Below are positions 41,347 through 48,900 of a stretch of 64,000 nt of DNA, piece by piece. Source of the stretch: Pythium myriotylum (taxonomy: Eukaryota; Oomycota; Peronosporomycetes; Pythiales; Pythiaceae); contig JALJCQ010000018.1 of the NCBI GenBank assembly GCA_023091665.1, positions 186,001-250,000 of the forward strand, read 5' to 3'. Numbering within the stretch: position 1 is the stretch's first letter; the number at the start of each line of letters is the position of its first letter. The notes beneath the pieces are model-generated. The model saw nothing but the letters and a program-made list of their open reading frames with translations, made no database searches and was not told the origin of the DNA. The translations under genes were made by a program, and so were the position numbers.

Positions 41347-41745
41347 ATGACTTGTAAATTTATTACCAAAAAATACACGCAATGCACCAGAGAAGCAAAA
41401 AAGGGTGATTACTGCACTCAGCACCATAACATCATCCAAATAAAAATGTATAAGAAGGAACTATCTATAATCCATAAGAAAAACAGAATACTGTCTGAGG
41501 AGAATAAGGAACTACAAAAATATAAACATCAGATTAACACGATAAACGAATTCGACCTCATCAAACAGCAATTGATTCAGATTAATCCTTATATGAAATT
41601 TAAGTATCTAATTGTTGATAGACGATACAAATCTCGCCTAGAAGAGGTATTCAATGTCCCGTTTGATCAGATTGAAAAAAAATATCGGAAACTTCTATAT
41701 GAAAGAAATGACTTGTGTCACCCCTACACTAGTAGATACTGGTGA
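41347..41745 (+). CDS. Small zinc-motif and coiled-coil protein
   Basis: 132 aa. The N terminus C-x9-C-x9-C-x2-HH (CKFITKKYTQC...GDYCTQHH) resembles the short Cys/His motif common in large-DNA-virus proteins. A charged helical middle follows (about residues 30-70), then a conserved-looking C terminus (YKSRLEEVFNVPFDQIEKKY). No function known to me. Convergent with the next gene, 4 bp apart. The promoter-like motif argues that it is a real gene. Confidence 0.7.
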   Translation: MTCKFITKKYTQCTREAKKGDYCTQHHNIIQIKMYKKELSIIHKKNRILSEENKELQKYKHQINTINEFDLIKQQLIQINPYMKFKYLIVDRRYKSRLEEVFNVPFDQIEKKYRKLLYERNDLCHPYTSRYW

Positions 41746-41749
41746 TTAT

Positions 41750-42283
41750 TCAAAGTCTGAAACTTCCTCCACTCTTTCGCATAGAGCGTAGCTTAGCCAT
41801 CTTTGCTTTCATTTCAGGCGATCCCTTTTTACAGACGCCAACACCAGTAAGATTCTTTACTTCACCTCGAACAGCATTGACTAATCCAGGCTGTCCTGTA
41901 TACGCTCCAAGAGCTTGAGCGCCTTGATCTACAACACCAGATACAAGTGGTTTAACTACAGGCCAAACATTCTCTTTCAACCAAGGCCATACTTTATCCT
42001 TGATCCAACTCCATAGCGATCCACCACTCAATCCAGATCCCGTAAGAGCGTCTCCGTCCATATTTAACGAAGCAGCGATTTCGCCTGGTGAAAATACAAT
42101 TGATACTCCTTTACCAGCTTGGGCAGCCTTTTTCCATTTTTTCGCGTTTTCTGGATGAAGTGCTAACTTCTTTGAGGAGCCTTTAACTTGAGAAGCAGTG
42201 AAAGATACTTTCAACGTCTTTAGAAACTTCTTTTTTTGAGCATCCGTGAGCTCATCACAGCTGACCGAAACGTAAGAGTTCAT
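41750..42283 (-). CDS. Small basic virion-type protein (pVI/core-like candidate)
   Basis: 177 aa from the first ATG at 42283. A short beta-rich N-terminal domain (VSFTASQVKGSSKKLALHPENAKKW...GKGVSIVFSPGEI) is followed by a Gly-rich hinge (GSGLSGGSLWSW). An amphipathic Trp-rich helix region follows (WIKDKVWPWLKENVWPVV), and the end is basic (MRKSGGSFRL). This layout recurs in small structural proteins next to capsid genes in Polintons and related viruses and suggests a membrane-active or core protein. I cannot name it firmly. Confidence 0.65.
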   Translation of the reverse strand: MNSYVSVSCDELTDAQKKKFLKTLKVSFTASQVKGSSKKLALHPENAKKWKKAAQAGKGVSIVFSPGEIAASLNMDGDALTGSGLSGGSLWSWIKDKVWPWLKENVWPVVKPLVSGVVDQGAQALGAYTGQPGLVNAVRGEVKNLTGVGVCKKGSPEMKAKMAKLRSMRKSGGSFRL

Positions 42284-42353
42284 ATTTGCATAAAATATGT
42301 ATATTTCAAGAAATAAAACGAATTTCAAAAAAATTAAATAAATGTTGATTTTT

Positions 42354-42471
42354 TACTCGAAGGGCTCGAGGGGTCACAGACCGCTCGAGCTCGACTGCCA
42401 GACGATACGGACGAAGTCCGAAAGGTCCCTGACCGTCGGACAAGTCCTACTGGTCTTCAGACCAATCAGCT
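42354..42471. repeat. GC-rich hairpin cluster
   Basis: Perfect small hairpins in an otherwise AT-rich element: CGGACgaaGTCCG (about 42409) and TGGTCTtcAGACCA (about 42451), together with CTCGAG-rich inverted stretches. The string TGACCGTCGGACAAGTCC here recurs inside the neighbouring 564-aa gene near 42989. Confidence 0.7.
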
Positions 42472-42738
42472 CTACAATGCAAATGTCTTCGGTTTTTTAT
42501 TTTTTGTTGAAGCCCTTGGGGCATCTATTCCTGATCCCTTTGCGTCCCCATTCTTGACTTTAGAGTGGAGGATCGAAGGGCCCCTAGAGCCCTCCGGGCG
42601 TCCATTCACGAGATTTTCTTTTAGCAGTAAACTATTGAGAGTTTTCAACAATCTTTCTTGATTAATATGAGCAGCTGCTTTGATGGAGTTGCCCCTAAGA
42701 TTAGGATACCGCACTTTAATAATTTTCGAATGCATCAT
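42472..42738 (-). CDS. Small hypothetical protein with element promoter motif
   Basis: 88 aa, basic, ATG at 42738 directly preceded by TAATATAG on the minus strand. The N-terminal half (YPNLRGNSIKAAAHINQERLLKTLNSLL) looks helical. The C-terminal half is encoded by GC-rich hairpin sequence (AGGGCcccta...GCCCT) and is low complexity, so the original stop may have been lost to a hairpin insertion. Confidence 0.5.
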   Translation of the reverse strand: MMHSKIIKVRYPNLRGNSIKAAAHINQERLLKTLNSLLLKENLVNGRPEGSRGPSILHSKVKNGDAKGSGIDAPRASTKNKKPKTFAL

Positions 42739-42746
42739 CTATATTA
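42739..42746 (-). promoter_or_regulatory. Element motif TAATATAG
   Basis: Abuts the ATG of the 88-aa gene on the minus strand. Confidence 0.5.
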
Positions 42747-42753
42747 GTAATGA

Positions 42754-44448
42754 TTAAAAAGCTCGTCGAATCAATTTCAATTCTCTTTCCAACCGACGAT
42801 TATCATTACCTAAACCACGAGCACCTTGAAGTTTATCGAATTCGTGTTTTAGAATGCTTCGACGTCCTTTAGAGCGAAGCTCGAGAGCCCTAGGCTTGAG
42901 AGCAAGCTCTCTAGCCGTCAGGCTATTAACTTCTGCAACACCTAAACCACTCATGGAGTCATCCGGACGCCGTCTGAATGGTCTTTGACCGTCGGACAAG
43001 TCCGACTGGTCGGCAGACGAGAATGAGAGAGCTCTTTGGAATCGTTTTAGATTGACAGACTTGAGTGTAACGTCCTCCGATACAAGACGGTCACCATATT
43101 TATCAACAATGTGGTTTAGAGCTCCAAGCCAATTAGCATTTTTATCAACACGACTCTTAATAGACGGACTAATTTCCTTCTGTTTCTTACTCATGATTGC
43201 TGCATATTCACCAAGGTAATATGTTTTCTTACCAATCTTTGGACCTTCAAGAAATACCTTCTCATCCGCTAACCAAGGGTTGTCATTGTATAATCTGATA
43301 AGAATATCTTTCACTTGATTGTTACCATCTGAAATAACCTTGTCATTTGGATCCACTGGTTGAATATTGGTATTACTGTTTGCGAACGTATTTGATTCAG
43401 GATTTTTGAACATCGGTGATTGTTTGAATGAGATGTTATTTTGCTTCAAAAATTTGATATACATATCAAGTGTCGATTCCCATGAGACTTGGCTGTTGGA
43501 TTTTGCTCGATCGCCATCAAAAACTTTCAATTCACCATCAAATAGTTTTACTCGAAAACCTCCATTTACTGGAATATAGCCACCGTGTTGGTTTATTCCC
43601 TTCTTATAGGGGATTGGTAATCTCGTTCCCTCAGGAAAGGTATTGTTCATCAAAATATCACGAAGCATTTCGTATGTTCCAGACTCAATGTTGAATCCAA
43701 ACTGATGCGACGAACCAACGGCGGTATCTTCTGTCTCAATGTCAATAAGATTCAGTATGTAATCATACGTTGCAACCCAATCATAGGTATTTAGTGGTTT
43801 GTTTGCTAACTTCCCGTTATTTACATTGAAAAGTTTGCCATCTGTTCCAATATAGACATTTTTATCTGGAGTGCCAGAATTTAGAATTGGATTGACCTTT
43901 CTTTTGATAATAGTTGGATTGATGGTGTATTGATCAATTATGTTTTCTCGGGCATTCTTTTGAAAGTTGAAATCATTAGCTTCAACTTGAGTTCCAAAGT
44001 CGTATGTACTCTGTGAGTCATCAATATCACTCAACGAATCTTCTTCATCTCCAATATCATTTAAATCGTACTGACTGTTCGCTGTTGTCATTGTAGGTGT
44101 TGCTTGCATTCCTGTTGGAGTCATTGTCGGCACTGCCTGCATACCCGTTGTCGTCATTGAAGGTGTTGCTTGTATTCCCATCGTTGTCATTGTTGGAGCC
44201 GCTTGCATCCCCATTGTTATCATTGATGGAGCTGCTTGTACACCTGCTGACGACATTGTTGGAGCTACTTTCCTTAGCAATTGTTGAAGTTTCGAAGTAT
44301 CTATAGTTTGATCCAGATCAGTAGCCCATTGCGTTAGTTTGTATCGATCATTCTTAATGCGTGCTAATTGAAGCTCCTTACTGTTCTCTTCAGCGAGTTG
44401 CTTCAATTTATTTTTTCGATCGCGGACAGATTTAAAACTTGGAAACAT
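42754..44448 (-). CDS. Repeat-containing Polinton protein, 564 aa, unknown
   Basis: Not recognised. Residues 1-60 are charged and helical. Residues 62-123 are five and a half 11-residue repeats of the type APTMTTMGIQA (33-bp tandem repeats at 44080-44265), probably a flexible stalk or linker. An acidic stretch follows (EEDSLSDIDD), then a folded-looking region (about 190-470; GGYIPVNGGFRVKLFDGELKVF) and a basic tail. The tail contains in-frame GC-rich hairpin sequence (42870-43020). Located among capsid genes, it may be a virion or scaffold protein. TAATATTATATAG lies 8 bp upstream of the ATG. Confidence 0.7.
   Translation of the reverse strand: MFPSFKSVRDRKNKLKQLAEENSKELQLARIKNDRYKLTQWATDLDQTIDTSKLQQLLRKVAPTMSSAGVQAAPSMITMGMQAAPTMTTMGIQATPSMTTTGMQAVPTMTPTGMQATPTMTTANSQYDLNDIGDEEDSLSDIDDSQSTYDFGTQVEANDFNFQKNARENIIDQYTINPTIIKRKVNPILNSGTPDKNVYIGTDGKLFNVNNGKLANKPLNTYDWVATYDYILNLIDIETEDTAVGSSHQFGFNIESGTYEMLRDILMNNTFPEGTRLPIPYKKGINQHGGYIPVNGGFRVKLFDGELKVFDGDRAKSNSQVSWESTLDMYIKFLKQNNISFKQSPMFKNPESNTFANSNTNIQPVDPNDKVISDGNNQVKDILIRLYNDNPWLADEKVFLEGPKIGKKTYYLGEYAAIMSKKQKEISPSIKSRVDKNANWLGALNHIVDKYGDRLVSEDVTLKSVNLKRFQRALSFSSADQSDLSDGQRPFRRRPDDSMSGLGVAEVNSLTARELALKPRALELRSKGRRSILKHEFDKLQGARGLGNDNRRLERELKLIRRAF
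44080..44265 (-). repeat. 33-bp tandem repeats inside the 564-aa gene
   Basis: Five full units plus one partial, encoding (A/T/V)P(T/S)M-x3-G(M/I/V)QA. Confidence 0.85.
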
Positions 44449-44456
44449 TATCGAGT

Positions 44457-44469
44457 CTATATAATATTA
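44457..44469 (-). promoter_or_regulatory. Element motif TAATATTATATAG
   Basis: Upstream of the 564-aa gene on the minus strand. Extended form of the TAATATAG motif. Confidence 0.5.
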
Positions 44470-44501
44470 CAATTATTGTTTTAGTTATTGAAAATAACTT
44501 G

Positions 44502-44516
44502 GGCTCCTATGGAGCC
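44502..44516. terminator. Hairpin GGCTCC-TAT-GGAGCC across the minor capsid stop
   Basis: Perfect 6-bp stem, 3-nt loop, overlapping the TAG of the minor capsid gene. Candidate 3'-end signal of the hairpin kind known for some giant-virus mRNAs; inference only. Confidence 0.45.
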
Positions 44517-45379
44517 TTTCTATCACGAATTAATAGCATTATCAATGAATTGGAGTCTTCACATTTAACATTATTAAAGTCTTGATCGACGATGCTCAGA
44601 GTAATATTGCTGTATGCTCCATCGTTAATCGAGAGCCACTGATATTCAGGTGGCTGAATTGAGATCAACTGACCAATTGATGTCCCTTGAGGACTGAACG
44701 AAGTCAGAATATCAGGTGGTGAGCTCACCCGATTGTTAATGAGATTAGAACGAATTAAATAACTGCTGACGGGATTAACTTGTGGAGAGATATTGCTTAA
44801 AAATACTTGATTTGTTGTTTGAATACTTGATGGGTACGTTGCTGGACTGAATCCAATCACATTTGAAAATCCGTTGTTTGACACAGTGATTCGAGGAGTA
44901 TTAGTAGCGGTTAGTAATCCAGTTCCTGTTAATGAGTATATACCAGTCGATGGACGTGAATATCCACTCGGAACAGAAGTTGGTGTTGCTAAGCAAGTAA
45001 TTTCGCATGAATAGTATGTTGCGTTTTCTCTCATAGCGATATACACAACGTTATTACCTTGAGAATTTATCAAATATGCACCGATACTAACTAACTGAGA
45101 CTCGATGTAGTTTGATATATCTGCATACGAATAGTATCCATTCGGAAGCGTGATTGAAACAGATTGATAAGTAGCTGCTGTTGGAACTAACACGCTGAAC
45201 GTGTTGTTGTTGTACAAACTCCCGTTAATATTGAATTGAGAGTTGTAAATCTGCAGGCTCGATAGGGCTATTTCTTGATTTTTGAAATTCACGCTTGATC
45301 CAGTAAAGTTGAATCTAAATGTATTGTTTAAGCCATTGGAAACAATGTTATTCCGGTTAAAAATGATAGTGCTCGTCAT
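44507..45379 (-). CDS. mCP: Polinton minor capsid (penton) protein
   Basis: 290 aa, single-jelly-roll vertex protein of the virion. Family features seen: an N-terminal IALSSLQIYNSQFNIN strand block, the conserved PPDILTSFSPQG...GQLISIQPPEYQWLSINDG segment, and a C-terminal DQ...LLIRD end. Length fits Polinton mCP. ATG at 45379, with TAATATAG 29 bp upstream. Same strand as the 564-aa protein and the packaging ATPase. Confidence 0.85.
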   Translation of the reverse strand: MTSTIIFNRNNIVSNGLNNTFRFNFTGSSVNFKNQEIALSSLQIYNSQFNINGSLYNNNTFSVLVPTAATYQSVSITLPNGYYSYADISNYIESQLVSIGAYLINSQGNNVVYIAMRENATYYSCEITCLATPTSVPSGYSRPSTGIYSLTGTGLLTATNTPRITVSNNGFSNVIGFSPATYPSSIQTTNQVFLSNISPQVNPVSSYLIRSNLINNRVSSPPDILTSFSPQGTSIGQLISIQPPEYQWLSINDGAYSNITLSIVDQDFNNVKCEDSNSLIMLLIRDRKAP

Positions 45380-45407
45380 ATTTAGTTTGTCGTGTAGAAA
45401 GCCTGCT

Positions 45408-45415
45408 CTATATTA
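45408..45415 (-). promoter_or_regulatory. Element motif TAATATAG before mCP
   Basis: Minus-strand TAATATAG, 29 bp before the mCP start. Confidence 0.5.
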
Positions 45416-45458
45416 CACGAGAGATATTAAATCGAAGATTTGTTTCCGCACCGGTATA

Positions 45459-46127
45459 TTAATTAAAAACGTCACCTTTGAAATTGTTCCGAATTTGTTG
45501 CTTGACGGAGTCGATGAACAACATCTGTCCCTTTTCAGATGTTGCTTGTTTGTAATACCTGTAGATATCTTCTTCACTTACTCCAGGTAGATTAAAATCT
45601 TTTAAAATTAGCTGTAAATCACATTTTGAATTTGCTTTTAGAATGGCAATGTATTCAGAATTCAATATAATCATCTTGTCTGTAGCAAAGTAACTATGAG
45701 CTATGAATATTGTTGAAAGTCCTTTGTGTCTTCCTCGAGTAAAGAAATGACTGAATATATCTCTCTGCAGCTTATTATCGTTGGAATAATCATCAATAAT
45801 AACAAGCTGTAAAGCATTTGGAATTTCCTTGATGGCATCAACACTTGGAGGGGCATCGGGATCATAAAACGTTACAAAACCTTGTAGTTTCTCTTTGATG
45901 TAATCGTATAACTCTTGATCAGGATTGCGTGCTATGACATGAAGGTGACTATAGACGTGTGGAGACTCTTTAAGTATATGAAAAGCTAGGTTTGATTTAC
46001 CAGAGAATCTTGGGCCTAAAACTATCATTCGGAAAAGCTTCTGGATACCAAGCCTTTCGTTTACTCCAAGCGATTTCTTCTTAAACTCCTTTGGGAGCAT
46101 CCCACCAAAATCAGGAATTGAACTCAT
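45459..46127 (-). CDS. Genome-packaging ATPase, FtsK/HerA (A32-like)
   Basis: 222 aa from the ATG at 46127. Drives DNA into the capsid. Walker A GPRFSGKS (residues 38-45), Walker B LVIIDD (D112-D113), followed by the sensor-like RGRHKGLSTIFIAHS. Length and spacing fit the compact A32-like ATPases of Polintons and virophages. The frame also opens upstream to a TTG codon at 46166; the ATG is preferred. It shares a divergent promoter region with the fibre gene. Confidence 0.92.
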   Translation of the reverse strand: MSSIPDFGGMLPKEFKKKSLGVNERLGIQKLFRMIVLGPRFSGKSNLAFHILKESPHVYSHLHVIARNPDQELYDYIKEKLQGFVTFYDPDAPPSVDAIKEIPNALQLVIIDDYSNDNKLQRDIFSHFFTRGRHKGLSTIFIAHSYFATDKMIILNSEYIAILKANSKCDLQLILKDFNLPGVSEEDIYRYYKQATSEKGQMLFIDSVKQQIRNNFKGDVFN

Positions 46128-46173
46128 ATCGCTTAGTAATCTCCGATTACTGATCTTGTATGACAAATCTATC

Positions 46174-46190
46174 TGTTATATTATATAAAG
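46174..46190. promoter_or_regulatory. Divergent promoter region, TTATATTATATAAAG
   Basis: Lies between the packaging ATPase (-) and the fibre (+). The TATATTA/TAATATA motif is readable on both strands, 15 bp before the fibre ATG at 46205. Confidence 0.5.
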
Positions 46191-46204
46191 GATCGTTTTA
46201 CAAA

Positions 46205-47464
46205 ATGCTACCGCCTAATTATGTTCCATCCTTGTACAATCCATCAGACTATATCGGCTCATTGGATTACTTGACTATTAGTATTGGCGATTTGCGATAT
46301 AACATAAGAAATGGGGTGAATTACACTTTGGATTTGTATATCACTGGAAATATCTATCAAAATGGAACAATGATTGATTTGAGTGTGCTGTCGGGTATTA
46401 CACCAGGAACAGCTTCCGCTGGGAAATTGATTGCGGTTGACTCTAACAGAGACATCGCGAACATTAATAAGCTCTCAGCATCACAATTAACCGGAACTCT
46501 TCAAACAGCCGCACAACCTAACATTACATCATTGGGAACAATTTCATCAACACTCAATATTAGTGGATCTACTCCTATAACTTGTAATAACTCCCTATCG
46601 AGTAGCACGTGCTCGTTATCTGTTGATTCTGTATCTGGAGATCAGACATTTGGCAGTACCACAGCGAATAAGTTTCATTTAAGAACAAATGGAAATAGAA
46701 AAATAACGATAGGATCCACTGGTTTAGTAGGCATTAATAATACATCTCCAGCTAAACAATTAGATATTATCGGATCGACAGCATTAACAAACTCATTGTA
46801 TCAAATCACTGATGGAACAGTTATTTATCAGCAGTGGTTCGATGGGACTCAATGTTGTCTTCAAACGTTTTCAAATCATCCATTGACTTTTGCATCAAAT
46901 AATGGATCTGTGCAAATGTCAGTATTAACGAATGGAAATGTAGCTATTAATAACACATTGACAGCTACGAATATATCCGCTTCAACTTTATATGGAACAC
47001 TTCAAACAGCTGCTCAGCCCAATATTACATCGATTGGAACTTTAGCGACTCTTACGGCTACATCAATTACTGGAACACTTCAAACAGCTGTTCAGCCTAA
47101 TATTACCTCAGTTGGAACTTTAACATCATTGAATACGACAGGATTAATAACCGCTACTTTAAGTGCTAATGGGCAATCGTTTAGATCTATAAATGGTACT
47201 TCAACATGTGCTCTGTTTCATTTTAACAATGGGGATGCTTATTTTGGAACATCTACAGCAAACAATTTAGTCTTTCAAACAAGTAATACAGGAAGAATGA
47301 CAATTAGTTCATCAGGTGCAGTATCTGGAATTTCATCGCTAAGTGCTACAACATTAACCGGAACTCAGTCTACAGCTGCACAACCAAACATTGCTTCCAC
47401 TGGAGATTTATTTACCGAGTTCGCTCGCGATAACGAATGGAACGACTCCACTTTCAATCAGTAA
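46205..47464 (+). pseudogene. Fibre-like protein, N-terminal part (frameshifted)
   Basis: 419 codons from the ATG at 46205 (MLPPNYVPSLYNPSDY). Repetitive beta-structured shaft with four degenerate TGTLQTAAQPNITSxGTL repeats (near 46490, 46990, 47065, 47355), as in phage and giant-virus tail-fibre-like proteins, alternating with S/T/N-rich modules. The frame ends at 47464, but from about 47405-47425 the sequence continues coherently in the +1 frame as the next feature. Probably one fibre gene of about 870 codons with a single indel. Confidence 0.8.
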
Positions 47465-48824
47465 TACAACCTCAACGAGTACCTTTCGCTTAACCATTCA
47501 AAATAGTGGTGGTGCTCAAGATATTGGCTCTTTTACAAGCCATAGTTTCTTTTTAAATTCAAACAATACAAGACGATTACAATGCGATACTTCTGGTAAT
47601 GTAGATATTTTAAATCATAATGCATCTACTATTGGATTAAAGCTTGGTGGAACATTAATTACATCGTCGGCTACTGAATTAAACTTTTTATCTGGAGCGA
47701 CCGCTGGGACGGCAAGTGCAAGTAAAGCTCTTGTGGTTGATTCAAACAGAAGCATCACGAATATAGCAAAAATAAATTTAACGAGCTCTGATGCTACAAC
47801 GACTACCGGAACTACTAATGCAAGTGCTTTTGGATTGAATATACTGGCTACAACTAATGCAAATGGTCAATATAACGCTGCAGGAATAGCTTTTAAAAAC
47901 GCTCTTAGCGATGGCATGCCTCATGGAGTAATTTTATGTCAAAGAACAGCAGCTGCGGCTGGCGATCTAGTGTTTCTGACTCAATCAGCGACCAATAATT
48001 TATCAGAAACTTTACGTTGTTTATCAACTGGAGCTATTGCTGTTAATGCTACAGCCAACGCTGGAATTACTTGCTTTGGTTCCGCAAACTATGTTGATGG
48101 TTCATACCAGAAAGTATTAGATTTGCAATCGAACAATGTTTCTCCAATAGATTTCTGTATTGAAATTAACTCTGGAGCAAATACAACTACCACAAATGCT
48201 ACTTGGATGGGCAATTTGACTAATAATGACTTGCGATTCGGGGAAAATAACTCAACGAAGATGATTCTGGATACAAATGGACGACTGGGTATTGGAACAA
48301 CAACACCAAGCACTACGTTGCATGTTAGTGGAACTGTTTCGAATACATTTAATGTTGGTGGCCAACTTTATGCTACTGGAACATCCACAGCTTACACAAC
48401 AAGTCAATTGGGCCCCGTTACGGTGTCAGTAGCTGCTATGTTTGGTGGTTCTATTCAATGTTCGTCGATTTATTGTACATCGGATCGTAGATGTAAGGAC
48501 ATTATCGACCAACTAGACACTAATTATTGTGATAAATTCTATGACCTAAATGTTTATGAATACAAATACAAAGGGTCAGATGAAACAATTCCAAAGATTG
48601 GCTTCATAAGTCAAGAATTGTATGCGGCTGGATACATTAATTTACTATCAATGACACCGAATGAAAACTTGAAGAAAGTGGATGAAGATGACATAGAAGG
48701 ATATCAGATGAACATTGATTATAGTAAAATTACAGCGATAAACTTCTGTATGATAAAAAAATTACTCAATCGTGTGAAGCAACTTGAGATGGAGCTGAAG
48801 CATAATTTTAGTAAAGCTCAATAG
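47391..48824 (+). CDS. Fibre-like protein, C-terminal part with S74 chaperone domain
   Basis: 477 codons; continuation of the fibre in a new frame, so its apparent start (a TTG) is not a real gene start. More shaft repeats (GNVDILNH, LGIGTTTPSTTLHVSG) lead to a C-terminal peptidase S74/intramolecular chaperone domain: CTSDRRCKDIIDQLD...YEYKYKGSDETIPKIGFISQEL. It is followed by a trimerising helix (MIKKLLNRVKQLEMELKHNF). In phages this domain folds trimeric fibres and then cleaves itself off. Likely the receptor-binding appendage of the Polinton virion. Confidence 0.85.
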   Translation: MLPLEIYLPSSLAITNGTTPLSISNTTSTSTFRLTIQNSGGAQDIGSFTSHSFFLNSNNTRRLQCDTSGNVDILNHNASTIGLKLGGTLITSSATELNFLSGATAGTASASKALVVDSNRSITNIAKINLTSSDATTTTGTTNASAFGLNILATTNANGQYNAAGIAFKNALSDGMPHGVILCQRTAAAAGDLVFLTQSATNNLSETLRCLSTGAIAVNATANAGITCFGSANYVDGSYQKVLDLQSNNVSPIDFCIEINSGANTTTTNATWMGNLTNNDLRFGENNSTKMILDTNGRLGIGTTTPSTTLHVSGTVSNTFNVGGQLYATGTSTAYTTSQLGPVTVSVAAMFGGSIQCSSIYCTSDRRCKDIIDQLDTNYCDKFYDLNVYEYKYKGSDETIPKIGFISQELYAAGYINLLSMTPNENLKKVDEDDIEGYQMNIDYSKITAINFCMIKKLLNRVKQLEMELKHNFSKAQ

Positions 48825-48828
48825 ATTC

Positions 48829-48857
48829 CGGTCTGGCGACCGCTCGAACTTCGTTCG
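48829..48857. terminator. Twin hairpins between convergent fibre and MCP genes
   Basis: CGGTCtggcGACCG (48829-48842) and CGAACttcGTTCG (48845-48857), followed by A- and T-tracts. Candidate bidirectional 3'-end signal. Confidence 0.45.
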
Positions 48858-48900
48858 GATGTCAACAAAAAAACTTGATTTTTTTTTCGTTCGCTCCAAT

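Noticed and set aside
42360..42470. CRISPR array
   Set aside because: The repeated GC-rich strings are irregularly spaced palindromes, not regular repeats with spacers, and the genome is eukaryotic.
46141..46204. Upstream starts for the packaging ATPase (46166) and fibre (46160)
   Set aside because: The ATPase upstream codon is TTG, and extending either gene would run across the shared promoter-like TTATATTATATAAAG or overlap the other gene; the ATGs at 46127 and 46205 are better.
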